The notes: generated by a model not told the origin, from the sequence alone. A stretch of 5,155 bases of DNA from Candidatus Hodarchaeota archaeon (GCA_016840285.1 JAEOSR010000082.1:1-5155); one strand, 5' to 3'; counted from the first letter of the stretch, positions 1 through 5,155 are shown. Numbers and translations: made by a program.

Positions 1-116
1 CTTCCCCGTCTTCTTATCTATTATCAATATCATTACGATGTTGATCGTGCCCAGAAGTGTTTTTCCAGTCCCTCTCATCGCTTTCAATTGCAACAGCTTC
101 TCGTGCCATCGTGATG

Positions 117-244
117 TGAAATCAATGCTAGATTAACCAAAGTAATACACAAAAGTAATACATCATTACTTAATGTTTACCTGATTTAAAATCTAATAGT
201 AAATTAAGTATGTTCATCAGGTTGGAGTAGGAGCATTGATTACA
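117..244. repeat. Inverted repeat bracketing the AT-rich island
   Basis: AATCAATGCT (120-129) is a perfect reverse complement of AGCATTGATT (232-241). With one mismatch the match extends outward to 117 and 244 (12 of 13 pairs). An inner AACC (135-138) and GGTT (220-223) can also pair. The arms lie at or near the edges of the stop-rich, AT-rich island that splits the SRPBCC-like gene. They may be ends of a small inserted element or a stem in the transcript. Part of the right arm is itself SRPBCC coding sequence (the INA codons), which argues against simple terminal repeats. Confidence 0.5.
139..171. repeat. Short tandem repeat and small hairpin inside the AT island
   Basis: AAAGTAATACA occurs at 139-149 and again at 152-162, a period of 13. 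The second copy overlaps a 7 bp hairpin, AAGTAAT (153-159) with ATTACTT (165-171) around a 5-base loop. Both lie inside the island that separates the two SRPBCC-like pieces and have no coding sense on either strand. Confidence 0.6.
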
Positions 245-276
245 ATCGAATCGGTTACACTAACCATCTATGACAT

Positions 277-282
277 CCTCCT
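277..282 (-). promoter_or_regulatory. Shine-Dalgarno-like site for the SRPBCC-like gene
   Basis: The minus strand reads AGGAGG nine bases before the ATG at 267. An ATG at 276 in the same frame is followed at once by TCA TAG, so 267 is the start that fits. The site supports this fragment having been a real translated gene. Confidence 0.5.
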
Positions 283-290
283 AGATTTTT

Positions 291-300
291 ATTATATAAT
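291..300 (-). promoter_or_regulatory. TATA-box-like promoter for the SRPBCC-like gene
   Basis: ATTATATAAT is a self-complementary TATA-like stretch whose near end is 23 bases from the ATG at 267. With archaeal spacing, transcription would begin at about 270, nearly leaderless. That conflicts with use of the AGGAGG at 277-282, which would then lie upstream of the transcript, so either this box or that ribosome site is not used. Being a palindrome, it gives no direction by itself. Confidence 0.35.
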
Positions 301-412
301 CACGTGTTATCATGTACTTTTGCATAGAAAACAAGGAATTTTATTGACTCTCTCAAACTCAACAATATCATATAGTTAATGTTCTCCAATCACTAGTCTT
401 ATCAATATTTAA

Positions 413-423
413 TCATATATTAA
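413..423 (+). promoter_or_regulatory. TATA-box-like promoter for the methyltransferase gene
   Basis: TCATATATTAA is the best TATA-like stretch upstream of the ATG at 486. It would give a start of transcription near 443 and a leader of roughly 40 bases. The leader holds a purine-rich AAGAGGAAA (469-477 region) that may act as a somewhat distant ribosome-binding site. Confidence 0.35.
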
Positions 424-485
424 GCAAAACGTTTGAAGACATTATTGGTAGCTTGTTGTGATGAGTCGAAAGAGGAAATAAACAT

Positions 486-1091
486 ATGATAAAGAGGAGA
501 CCATTTGAGTATGGAGTTTTTGCGGATATTGAAACAGTGAAAAAATATGATAAAGAGAATAAGCAAAGAACCCAGAGATTATCTAAAAGTTTCATCTCTG
601 TAGTTAAGAAATGGGAAGTAAGGTCAGGGAAAATTCTTGATATTGGATGTGGAACAGGTCTGCTTGCAATCGAATTTGCTAAAAACCTCTCAGGAGTCGA
701 AATTATAGGCTTGGATCTTTCTGATGTGGCATTAGAAGTGGGTAGAGAGAATATTCGAAAAAGTGAAGTGATTGAAAGAACATCTTTTATAAAAGGTGAT
801 GCTGAAGATATACCTTTTGAAGACAATACTTTTAATCTAGTGATTAGTAGCAATACACTCCATTTGATAATGAATCCAATTAAAATGTTTAATGAAATTC
901 ATCGTGTTCTTAAACCCAAAGGAAAATTCTTCATTAGTGATTTTAGGAGGTCTTGGATAGGAATTTTTTCAAGACATGTCAGAGCTTCTTATTCACCAAA
1001 AGAGGTAAAAACATTTTTGAGTCAGTCAGACTTACAGAATTGGAAGGTAAAGGATTATTTCTTTTGGTTGAGCATATTTTCTAAGGTATAA
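486..1091 (+). CDS. Class I SAM-dependent methyltransferase (UbiE/Methyltransf_11-like)
   Basis: A 201-residue Rossmann-fold methyltransferase that would move a methyl group from S-adenosylmethionine to an unidentified acceptor; it has no signal peptide or membrane segment, so it should be cytosolic. Visible landmarks are motif I ILDIGCGTG (residues 50-58), the acidic end of strand 2 GLDLS (Asp77, which normally holds the ribose hydroxyls), GDAEDIPF (104-111) around the adenine pocket, the VISSNTLH strand 4 (119-126), and the motif III-like EIHRVLKPKGKFFISD (137-152). The C-terminal part after residue 155 is short, without the substrate-binding additions of longer relatives, so the acceptor cannot be guessed; small-molecule targets are usual in this family. 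The ATG at 486 follows AGAGGAAA by about ten bases and gives a normal-length N-terminal cap. The gene stands alone: divergent from the SRPBCC-like remnant and followed by an oligo-T tract. Confidence 0.9.
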   Translation: MIKRRPFEYGVFADIETVKKYDKENKQRTQRLSKSFISVVKKWEVRSGKILDIGCGTGLLAIEFAKNLSGVEIIGLDLSDVALEVGRENIRKSEVIERTSFIKGDAEDIPFEDNTFNLVISSNTLHLIMNPIKMFNEIHRVLKPKGKFFISDFRRSWIGIFSRHVRASYSPKEVKTFLSQSDLQNWKVKDYFFWLSIFSKV

Positions 1092-1097
1092 TTTTTT
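1092..1097 (+). terminator. Oligo-T terminator candidate after the methyltransferase
   Basis: Six T residues start directly after the TAA stop, and more T-rich sequence follows to about 1116. Archaeal RNA polymerase stops at such tracts without a hairpin, and I see no stem here. In such AT-rich DNA the call is weak. Confidence 0.35.
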
Positions 1098-1321
1098 AAT
1101 GATCTATTTTATTCTTACGTCAAATATAGTAACTTTGTGATTCAAAAATTAATAGAAATTGTAATTCTGAATAGAATATTGAATTAAAATACTTATAATA
1201 GAAGTTAATTTTCATCCCTACTTGTCGTATAATAAATGAAATGATATTAAAAGTTAAATGACATTTAAACTATATAAAGCAGATGTAAAGCTTTTCATGA
1301 GTTAAACGTTGGTTATACTCA

Positions 1322-1343
1322 AAAATGACTTCAAAATGACTTC
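1322..1343. repeat. Perfect tandem duplication of an 11-base unit
   Basis: AAAATGACTTC occurs twice with no gap (1322-1332 and 1333-1343). Two copies only, in non-coding AT-rich DNA, so replication slippage is the simple explanation. Confidence 0.8.
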
Positions 1344-1420
1344 ATAAAAAATTAAAATTTTCTATAATATGCAGTTTTGGTATATGTGAACTACACACCA
1401 CACAAAATCTTACCAATGAA

Positions 1421-1430
1421 ATTTATATTT
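1421..1430 (+). promoter_or_regulatory. TATA-box-like promoter for the small membrane protein gene
   Basis: ATTTATATTT lies 65 bases before the ATG at 1496. Archaeal spacing would place the transcript start near 1450, leaving a leader of about 45 bases that includes the GGTGA ribosome site at 1486-1490. Confidence 0.4.
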
Positions 1431-1495
1431 CTGTATTCGAAAGTTTTATTTAACTGAAGAACTAGGTTTTTCTTAAGATATTCTGGGTGAAACAT

Positions 1496-1762
1496 ATGGC
1501 GATATTTGAAGGTTTTTTCGGCTTGGGTCTCATTATTACTGGATTAAGCTTCAGCGTATTTCTAGGGAGTTTGGTGAAACATTTTATTGATCTTAGGAAT
1601 TTAATCTATAGATTATTTGACGAGTACAAGCAAGAGGAGTTATCAGAAAACTTAGCTAAACTTGATAAGAGTCTCATGAGTAGTGCACGCAAAATCTTTT
1701 TCTCTGGCTTTTTCATGGTTATTGGATTATTCATATCTTATATCGGAGTGCTAAATAGTTAG
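1496..1762 (+). CDS. Small two-helix membrane protein of unknown function
   Basis: I do not recognise the family. The 88-residue product has a first hydrophobic segment at about residues 4-27, an amphipathic, charged middle of about 40 residues (32-66, rich in Glu, Lys and Leu, possibly a short helix or coiled coil), and a second hydrophobic segment at about 67-86 ending just before the C-terminus. This is a helical hairpin with the charged part on one side of the membrane, probably the cytosolic side given the Lys/Arg near both helices. I chose ATG 1496 over an in-frame GTG at 1487 because GGTGA (1486-1490) sits five bases before the ATG, ideal ribosome-site spacing, and would overlap the GTG itself. 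The longer form would be 91 residues. The gene converges on the ABC permease gene with only 14 bases between the stops, so a working link to the exporter is not implied by operon structure. Confidence 0.7.
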   Translation: MAIFEGFFGLGLIITGLSFSVFLGSLVKHFIDLRNLIYRLFDEYKQEELSENLAKLDKSLMSSARKIFFSGFFMVIGLFISYIGVLNS

Positions 1763-1776
1763 GCCCCTAATTTGGA

Positions 1777-3234
1777 CTATAATAAGAGGAATGGTGCGGT
1801 CAAGATTACCATTATCATTAAAATAAAGTATCTAGTTAGCTTGGAGTTTATTAGTCTTGTTTTCCCGAGAATTGTGCTCAATCCTGATATAAGGATTATA
1901 ACCAATAAACTAAGCGGTCCTTTAATTACAAACAAAGGGATGCTATAAAAACTGGTTCCCAACAGTCCAAGGAGAAATTTACTTTTACGCATATCCCATT
2001 TATTAACTGGGAAACGTTGCATAGGATTTTTAATTTCTAGTTGCATAATTTGCATACAAAAGTCGGCTATTCGATAAATAACTATGAGTAAAATTATATG
2101 GATCAATGTGTTCTCTTTTGGTATAATGAATAAAATAATAAGGGTAATTCCAGTAACAATAATCGGAGCTTGGTAAAGATGTTTCCGTAACATCTGAATA
2201 CGTTTAATAGCAAGCCAATCTTTTAATAAATAAGCTTGCCAAGGTGATTTGCCGCTGATAACAGTTGTTCCCTTGATATTTTCATTAATTAACTCAGGAG
2301 GTTCAATGGTTTTCCCACCAAAAAGATCTTCTATTTGTGTTGCTTGAAATGATAATATAGGCATGATTTCTGTCATATCTACCATTGGGTTGTATTTCAC
2401 TGCAACAAGACTAGCGATACATGTAAGTGTGACTGATTCCAAAAATAAAATGATTAAGGCAAACCAACTAATTAAAGGAACACCAGATCGAAAGAAAAAA
2501 CCTGTTGCTGATACTGCTGTATTAATTAAGGGAATAAGAATGTAATTGGAGAGAGTGTTGAAAGGGATGAAAAAATGCTGTTGTAACATTAGAAGTGCTA
2601 TTATAGGGATTCCAAAAATAATTATACCAATTAGCGGATTAATATTGACCCATATTAAGAACCAACTTCCCTTATGCCTGAACCTTCGAAGAGTAAAGAA
2701 AGCTAATTGTGCCATGCTTTCACAAAGATGGTAAGTAAGAAAACATATAATCAGCACACTTACTATTCTCCACCAAGGTAAATGAAGTACAAGCATTAAA
2801 GGACCGAATAAAGCCACAATCATCGGTCCAAAAACGAAGGATACTTTGAGAGACTCAGTTATTCGCGTTGAAACATACATTACGGATGGGTCAACTGGGA
2901 TACGTTGAAAAAAGTGAGTATCTTGTCGCCCACTAATAAAAGGATTCCGAAGTCCAGTCGCTCCAGCAGTAATCGAATAAGACAATATTGTGGTAAAAAA
3001 GACTAAAAATCCGAATGATAATAAGTCTCTGTGAGGAATTGATGGTTGAGTGTTTTGTTGTGAGAAAATACCTAAGAAAAGAATAACTAAAAAAACTCCA
3101 AAAATCAAAACATAAAAGAATATTAATAATATACCAAGTGTTAAAATAAGGGGAGAGTGGCGTTTAAGTCCAATTTTAATTCGCAAACGACTCAAATCAT
3201 ATACTTTTTCAAGCAGATTCCTTATCGTTTCCAA
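1777..3234 (-). CDS. ABC-2-type exporter, large integral membrane permease subunit
   Basis: A 485-residue, very hydrophobic protein that should form the membrane channel of the exporter powered by the ATPase encoded just upstream. Hydrophobic segments appear at about 29-57, 71-93, 131-151, 156-180, 191-217, 230-241, 252-280, 356-372, 377-396, 419-439, 441-457 and 467-485. That is ten to twelve helices, with a hydrophilic stretch at about 281-350. The sequences QRIPVD (110-115) and QRFPVN (406-411), each after an [RK]NP, suggest two related halves; a Pro-containing LPV-like loop is common in ABC-2 permeases at the ATPase contact. The start is the TTG directly after the ATPase stop; no ATG occurs until residue 119, which would remove two helices. 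A GGGGAGG stretch inside the end of the ATPase gene, about 11 bases before the TTG, could serve as ribosome site, so translation is probably coupled. Family membership is inferred from topology and partner; the substrate is unknown. Confidence 0.8.
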   Translation of the reverse strand: METIRNLLEKVYDLSRLRIKIGLKRHSPLILTLGILLIFFYVLIFGVFLVILFLGIFSQQNTQPSIPHRDLLSFGFLVFFTTILSYSITAGATGLRNPFISGRQDTHFFQRIPVDPSVMYVSTRITESLKVSFVFGPMIVALFGPLMLVLHLPWWRIVSVLIICFLTYHLCESMAQLAFFTLRRFRHKGSWFLIWVNINPLIGIIIFGIPIIALLMLQQHFFIPFNTLSNYILIPLINTAVSATGFFFRSGVPLISWFALIILFLESVTLTCIASLVAVKYNPMVDMTEIMPILSFQATQIEDLFGGKTIEPPELINENIKGTTVISGKSPWQAYLLKDWLAIKRIQMLRKHLYQAPIIVTGITLIILFIIPKENTLIHIILLIVIYRIADFCMQIMQLEIKNPMQRFPVNKWDMRKSKFLLGLLGTSFYSIPLFVIKGPLSLLVIILISGLSTILGKTRLINSKLTRYFILMIMVILTAPFLLL

Positions 3235-3237
3235 TTA
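3232..3237 (-). other. Zero-gap, same-frame stop/start junction between ATPase and permease
   Basis: On the minus strand the ATPase ends in TAA (3237-3235) and the next triplet, TTG (3234-3232), starts the permease in the same frame. Termination-reinitiation is the likely mode. Read-through of this one codon would join both subunits into a single chain of about 750 residues. Confidence 0.8.
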
Positions 3238-4038
3238 TTCTACTTCCTCCCCACCTTCAACTACAGCGAGGTAAACATCCTCAAGGCTTGCATCCTTGGT
3301 TAGTCTATAACGCACCTCAGAGAGTGAACCTCGAGCTACTACTTGACAATCATGGTTTAAGATAATAACATCTGTACAAATACGTTCTATATCACTAAGT
3401 AAGTGACTACTGATAAGAATTGTTCCCTGAGAAGTAATAGCGAGTTCGGACACACCTTCATCTATGAATTGTGAGAGTAGATTCAGACAATAATGTCTTC
3501 CACCAGGATCAAGTCCATTGAGAGGTTCATCCAGAAGAAGAAGTTCAGGTCCTTGGATAAAGGCAGCAGCGATAGATAAACGTTGTCTATTTCCTTCAGA
3601 TAAGGTGGTTATCATCTGCTCAGCCCAACGTTCCAATTTAAATGCATTCAACAAGGATTCTACTCGAATGGTTTGAACATCCTTTGGTATTCGAATAACA
3701 GAGGCGACCATCTCAAGGTATTCTTTTGGAGATAAATGTTCATAGAAGACATTCTCTTCTGGAACGTAACCAATGCGTTTTCTACAAGTATGTAGACTCT
3801 GGTGATTTACAATGCCCTCTTTGCATGTTTCGTCTCCAAAAAAAGAAATTTGGCCATGTGTAATTTCAGTAAACCCAAGTAAGCATTTAAACAAAGTGGT
3901 CTTCCCTGACCCATTGGGCCCAACAAGACCTGTACAAGAACCTTTGTTAATTGTTAATGATAGTCTATTAAATACAGGGAACGTACCATAATTCTTTATC
4001 AATTCTTTTACATTAATAACAGCTTCCAGTGTTTTCAT
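3235..4038 (-). CDS. ABC transporter ATP-binding protein (ABC-2 exporter type)
   Basis: A 267-residue nucleotide-binding subunit that would sit on the cytosolic face and drive the permease encoded next. Counting from the ATG at 4038, it shows Walker A GPNGSGKT (40-47), a Q-loop region GYVPEENVFYE (90-100) with Glu at the usual Gln position, signature LSEGNRQRL (146-154), Walker B LLLLDEP (166-172), D-loop GLDP (175-178) and the switch His212 in ISSH. All catalytic elements are present. Glu in place of Gln in a YxPEE context is common in the drug/sodium (CcmA/NatA-like) exporter group. The stretch between D-loop and His212 is longer than usual by about ten residues (around GVSELAITSQ). A TTG at 4044 would add two residues; ATG 4038 is the simpler choice, though only a weak GGTTG precedes it. 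It is the first gene of a two-gene operon and its stop abuts the permease start. Confidence 0.93.
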   Translation of the reverse strand: MKTLEAVINVKELIKNYGTFPVFNRLSLTINKGSCTGLVGPNGSGKTTLFKCLLGFTEITHGQISFFGDETCKEGIVNHQSLHTCRKRIGYVPEENVFYEHLSPKEYLEMVASVIRIPKDVQTIRVESLLNAFKLERWAEQMITTLSEGNRQRLSIAAAFIQGPELLLLDEPLNGLDPGGRHYCLNLLSQFIDEGVSELAITSQGTILISSHLLSDIERICTDVIILNHDCQVVARGSLSEVRYRLTKDASLEDVYLAVVEGGEEVE

Positions 4039-4044
4039 AAACAA

Positions 4045-4206
4045 CCAGCTTTAATTTAATAAAATGAGTTTATTAAAAACATGATTGAATTATATAATAT
4101 CTACTTAGAATTGATTATATCATTATTGTATTTGTTATTATAGAATTATCCAAGTTTAGATTAAATTTGGTCTTTTATTAGGTGATATTCTAAGTAATGA
4201 CTTATA
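4045..4206. other. AT-rich upstream region of the ABC operon
   Basis: No reading frame of useful length occurs here. Apart from the ABC promoter candidate, the stretch shows only low-complexity AT-rich sequence up to about 4221, where base composition changes sharply. Confidence 0.55.
4090..4100 (-). promoter_or_regulatory. TATA-box-like promoter of the ABC exporter operon
   Basis: The minus strand reads ATATTATATAA over this stretch, about 52 bases before the ATG at 4038. That gives a transcript start near 4068 and a leader of about 30 bases. A second AT-rich candidate lies at 4112-4121. No operator-like repeat is evident beside it. Confidence 0.45.
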
Positions 4207-4332
4207 ATGTATTATAAAAATGCGATTGTTTCCACCCTCAATCTATTCAACTTTCCCTTTGGTACCATTTTTGCTATCGCCGCGCTCTATGTCTTGTCTC
4301 AACCTGAAGTCGAACAGCTCTATACCAAGTAG
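4207..4332 (+). pseudogene. C-terminal remnant of a small membrane protein
   Basis: A 41-codon frame from ATG 4207 to TAG 4330. The first five codons (MYYKN) are AT-rich, but from the GCG at 4222 the sequence becomes about 45% GC and reads as a convincing membrane-protein end: an STLNLFNFPFGTIFAI core helix, then ALYVLSQPEVEQLYTK and stop. The pattern of a helix with N-[IF]-P-[FL]-G-T followed by a ...YVL...PEV..L tail resembles the last helix of small multi-helix proteins of unknown function in bacteria and archaea, which are normally well over 100 residues. No earlier helices can be read upstream in any frame: a TGA lies at 4198-4200 and the DNA is AT-rich. I infer a 5'-truncated remnant. 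A functional 41-residue single-helix peptide is possible but less likely, since no ribosome site precedes the ATG. Confidence 0.5.
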
Positions 4333-4356
4333 TTTCTAGTTCGTGTGCGGAGGGAG

Positions 4357-4361
4357 TTTTT
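4357..4361 (+). terminator. Oligo-T tract after the membrane-protein remnant
   Basis: Five T residues about 25 bases after the TAG at 4330, followed by further T-rich sequence (4366-4380). It would suit an archaeal oligo-T terminator of the former gene; weak on its own. Confidence 0.25.
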
Positions 4362-4364
4362 CAC

Positions 4365-4435
4365 CTTTTCTTTGCTTTTACGAGTGTAACAATACGATCT
4401 CTAATGTCGTATAACGTTGGTTAGGCAAAGAAAAG
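4365..4435. repeat. Nested inverted repeat upstream of the oxidoreductase gene
   Basis: CTTTTCTTTGC (4365-4375) is a perfect 11-base reverse complement of GCAAAGAAAAG (4425-4435). Inside it a second pair, ATACGA (4392-4397) and TCGTAT (4407-4412), forms a 6-base stem around a 9-base loop, and AAC (4388-4390) can pair with GTT (4416-4418). The right outer arm directly abuts the TATA-like box at 4436-4443. It could be a terminator-like structure of the remnant gene, an operator, or an element end. Confidence 0.6.
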
Positions 4436-4443
4436 TATATAAT
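4430..4443 (+). promoter_or_regulatory. BRE/TATA-like promoter for the oxidoreductase gene
   Basis: A purine-rich GAAAAG (4430-4435) runs directly into TATATAAT (4436-4443), a good archaeal BRE-plus-TATA pattern. The predicted start near 4467 would leave a leader of about 90 bases before the ATG at 4558, so a closer, weaker box around 4479-4484 (TATAAT) is also possible. Confidence 0.4.
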
Positions 4444-4557
4444 CTGGTATATCCCTAAATCTTACTATTTCTCATGGTTATAATGTATACAACATACCAG
4501 TTGAAAAAAAGTATTAGGTTAAATTAAGTTTGTTGATTTTCTATGAGTGTGAATTAG

Positions 4558-5155
4558 ATGATTAAAGAACAACATTTCAAACTCGGTGTGATTACAATAC
4601 AAAACGCATCTTGGAAAAAGCTAGTTAAAAGGTGGAAATATATTGACACAACAGAATTTGATAGTCTCTGGGTAGCAGATCACTTTACACACTGGAAAGA
4701 AAAGGAAATGACATTTTTTGAATGTTGGACTACTCTTTGTGGGATGGCCTGTGAAACTTCAAGAATCAGAATAGGAACAGCTGTTACTAATATGCTTTGG
4801 CGTCATCCTACTTGGTTAGCTAAGCAAGCATTAACAGTAGATCACATGTCTAATGGAAGATTGGATCTAGGGTTAGGTGCTGGGGGAAGTGCTGATCTTG
4901 AACACTCAATGACAGGAATTGAGAAAGGATCACCTAGAGAAAGGGTTGAGCGTTTTAAAGAATATCTCGAGATTGTAGATCAACTTCTTCGTAATCCTAT
5001 TACTACCTATCATGGAAAATACTACAATCTTGAAGAAGCAGTAATACTCCCCGATTCTATTCAAAAACCTCGCCCACCTATATATGTAGGTGCGAAAGGT
5101 CGAAAAATGCTAAAAATCACTGCTAAGTTTGCAAACGCCTGGAATACATTAGAAA
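4558..5155 (+). CDS. LLM-class (luciferase-like) flavin/F420-dependent oxidoreductase, 5' part
   Basis: The first 199 residues of a TIM-barrel oxidoreductase of the bacterial luciferase family, cut by the window edge; members usually have about 300-340 residues. These enzymes move hydride between a substrate and reduced FMN or coenzyme F420. Family marks are the strand 1 opening KLGVIT (8-13), SLWVADHF (36-43), RIGTAVTN (71-78), RHPTWLAKQALTVDHMSNGR (82-101) running into LDLGLGAGG (102-110), the helix PRERVERFKEYLEIVDQLL (126-144), YHGKYYNL (151-158), and KPRPPIYVGAKG (170-181), the strand near the cofactor phosphate site. F420 use is likely if the host is an archaeon, but cannot be told from FMN use in this part. 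The ATG at 4558 is certain as earliest start because TAG directly precedes it in frame; the next Met is residue 51, inside the fold. No clear ribosome site is visible. It stands alone, with the ABC operon divergent upstream. Confidence 0.88.
   Translation, partial: MIKEQHFKLGVITIQNASWKKLVKRWKYIDTTEFDSLWVADHFTHWKEKEMTFFECWTTLCGMACETSRIRIGTAVTNMLWRHPTWLAKQALTVDHMSNGRLDLGLGAGGSADLEHSMTGIEKGSPRERVERFKEYLEIVDQLLRNPITTYHGKYYNLEEAVILPDSIQKPRPPIYVGAKGRKMLKITAKFANAWNTLE

Larger units (their letters stand above)
1..267 (-). pseudogene. Interrupted SRPBCC (START/polyketide cyclase-like) gene, 5' part only
   Basis: I see two coding pieces in the same minus-strand frame. The first, ATG at 267 to 220, reads MVSVTDSIVINAPTPT; an IxINAP strand is the usual opening of SRPBCC ligand-binding domains. 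It stops at TGA TGA (219-214). The second piece is open from 132 to the left edge and reads SSIDFTSRWHEKLLQLKAMR and on through a GTGK and a GT, ending DKKTGK. This fits the W-x-x-x...K...G.G..LGT stretch that follows helix 1 in these small hydrophobic-pocket proteins. Between them lie several stops. Both pieces are about 40-43% GC and the stretch between is about 24%. In an intact member only about 11-14 residues should separate PTPT from the Trp; here there are 37 codons. Promoter-like and ribosome-binding sequences precede the ATG, so this was once a real gene. The family call rests on pattern memory. The rest lies outside the window, so it cannot be seen whether the 3' part is intact. The second piece could alternatively be an unrelated fragment. 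Confidence 0.5.
1098..1495. other. AT-rich intergenic region, no gene recognised
   Basis: About 400 bases with no reading frame of useful length on either strand. It contains a good TATA-like motif at 1269-1279 (ACTATATAAAG) with no coding sequence behind it, since the ATGs at 1283 and 1298 are each followed within a codon or two by stops. It also holds an 11-base tandem duplication at 1322-1343 and a second TATA-like box at 1421-1430 that suits the next gene. It could hold a small non-coding RNA or a decayed gene, but nothing in it is recognisable. Confidence 0.6.

Noticed and set aside
1..78. A P-loop (Walker A) of a helicase: RGTGKTLL on the minus strand followed by a hydrophobic run.
   Set aside because: It superficially fits SF2/type III restriction ATPases. 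The preceding RWHEKLLQLKA and the IVINAPTPT piece in the same frame just upstream fit an SRPBCC domain better, and no other helicase motif is within reach.
1..132. Short plus-strand open frames at the left edge (stops at 112-114 and 133-135).
   Set aside because: They overlap the minus-strand SRPBCC-like frame. Their translations, rich in Cys, His, Ser and Phe, look like antisense shadows, with no start or ribosome site visible.
139..171. Start of a CRISPR array.
   Set aside because: Two 11-base units with a period of 13 do not fit repeat-spacer lengths, and no cas gene is present.
413..853. Minus-strand open frame of 146 codons antisense to the methyltransferase.
   Set aside because: Composition is antisense-like, with no domain, and it covers the conserved methyltransferase motifs on the other strand.
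2363..2734. Two plus-strand open frames inside the permease gene.
   Set aside because: Both are shadows of the long permease frame, with no promoter or family resemblance.
1305..4423. Shared 11-mer AACGTTGGTTA at 1305-1315 and 4413-4423 as a dispersed repeat.
   Set aside because: A few shared 11-mers are expected by chance in 5 kb and the flanks do not match.
4444..4500. Inverted repeat CTGGTAT (4444-4450) with ATACCAG (4494-4500) as an operator.
   Set aside because: Only 7 bases with a loop over 40 bases in AT-rich DNA; chance is a sufficient explanation.

Overview
The window is AT-rich, and its gene starts are mostly preceded by TATA-like boxes rather than clear bacterial -35/-10 pairs. 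Together with a bacterial-luciferase-like (LLM) oxidoreductase of the kind often F420-linked in archaea, this suggests a mesophilic AT-rich archaeon, possibly of the Asgard group. The assignment is an inference: there is no rRNA, tRNA or archaeal signature protein here to settle it.

Layout. Bases 1-267 (minus) hold what looks like a broken SRPBCC-type (START/polyketide-cyclase-like) gene that runs off the left edge. Two in-frame coding pieces are separated by an AT-rich island of about 85-100 bp full of stop codons. A short divergent promoter region follows. Bases 486-1091 (plus) encode a compact class I SAM-dependent methyltransferase. A 400 bp AT-rich gap then leads to a small two-helix membrane protein (1496-1762, plus). 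This converges with an operon on the minus strand: an ABC-2-type exporter made of an ATPase (4038-3235) and a large multi-helix permease (3234-1777). The TAA of the ATPase is directly followed, in the same frame, by the TTG start of the permease. Upstream of the operon, 4045-4557 has no intact large gene but holds a GC-richer piece that reads as the C-terminal end of a small membrane protein (about 4207-4332), a nested inverted repeat (4365-4435) and a TATA-like promoter. The window ends inside an LLM-class flavin/F420-dependent oxidoreductase (from 4558, plus).

How the genes relate. Only the ABC ATPase and permease clearly work together, as one exporter of unknown substrate. The other genes have their own promoters and alternating orientation, so no shared pathway can be argued. 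Two apparent gene remnants (left edge and 4207-4332) and long AT-rich spacers suggest a region undergoing gene decay. I did not find a clear new defence or mobile system. The most unusual signals are the interrupted SRPBCC gene with its stem-forming boundaries and the zero-gap, same-frame ATPase/permease junction.
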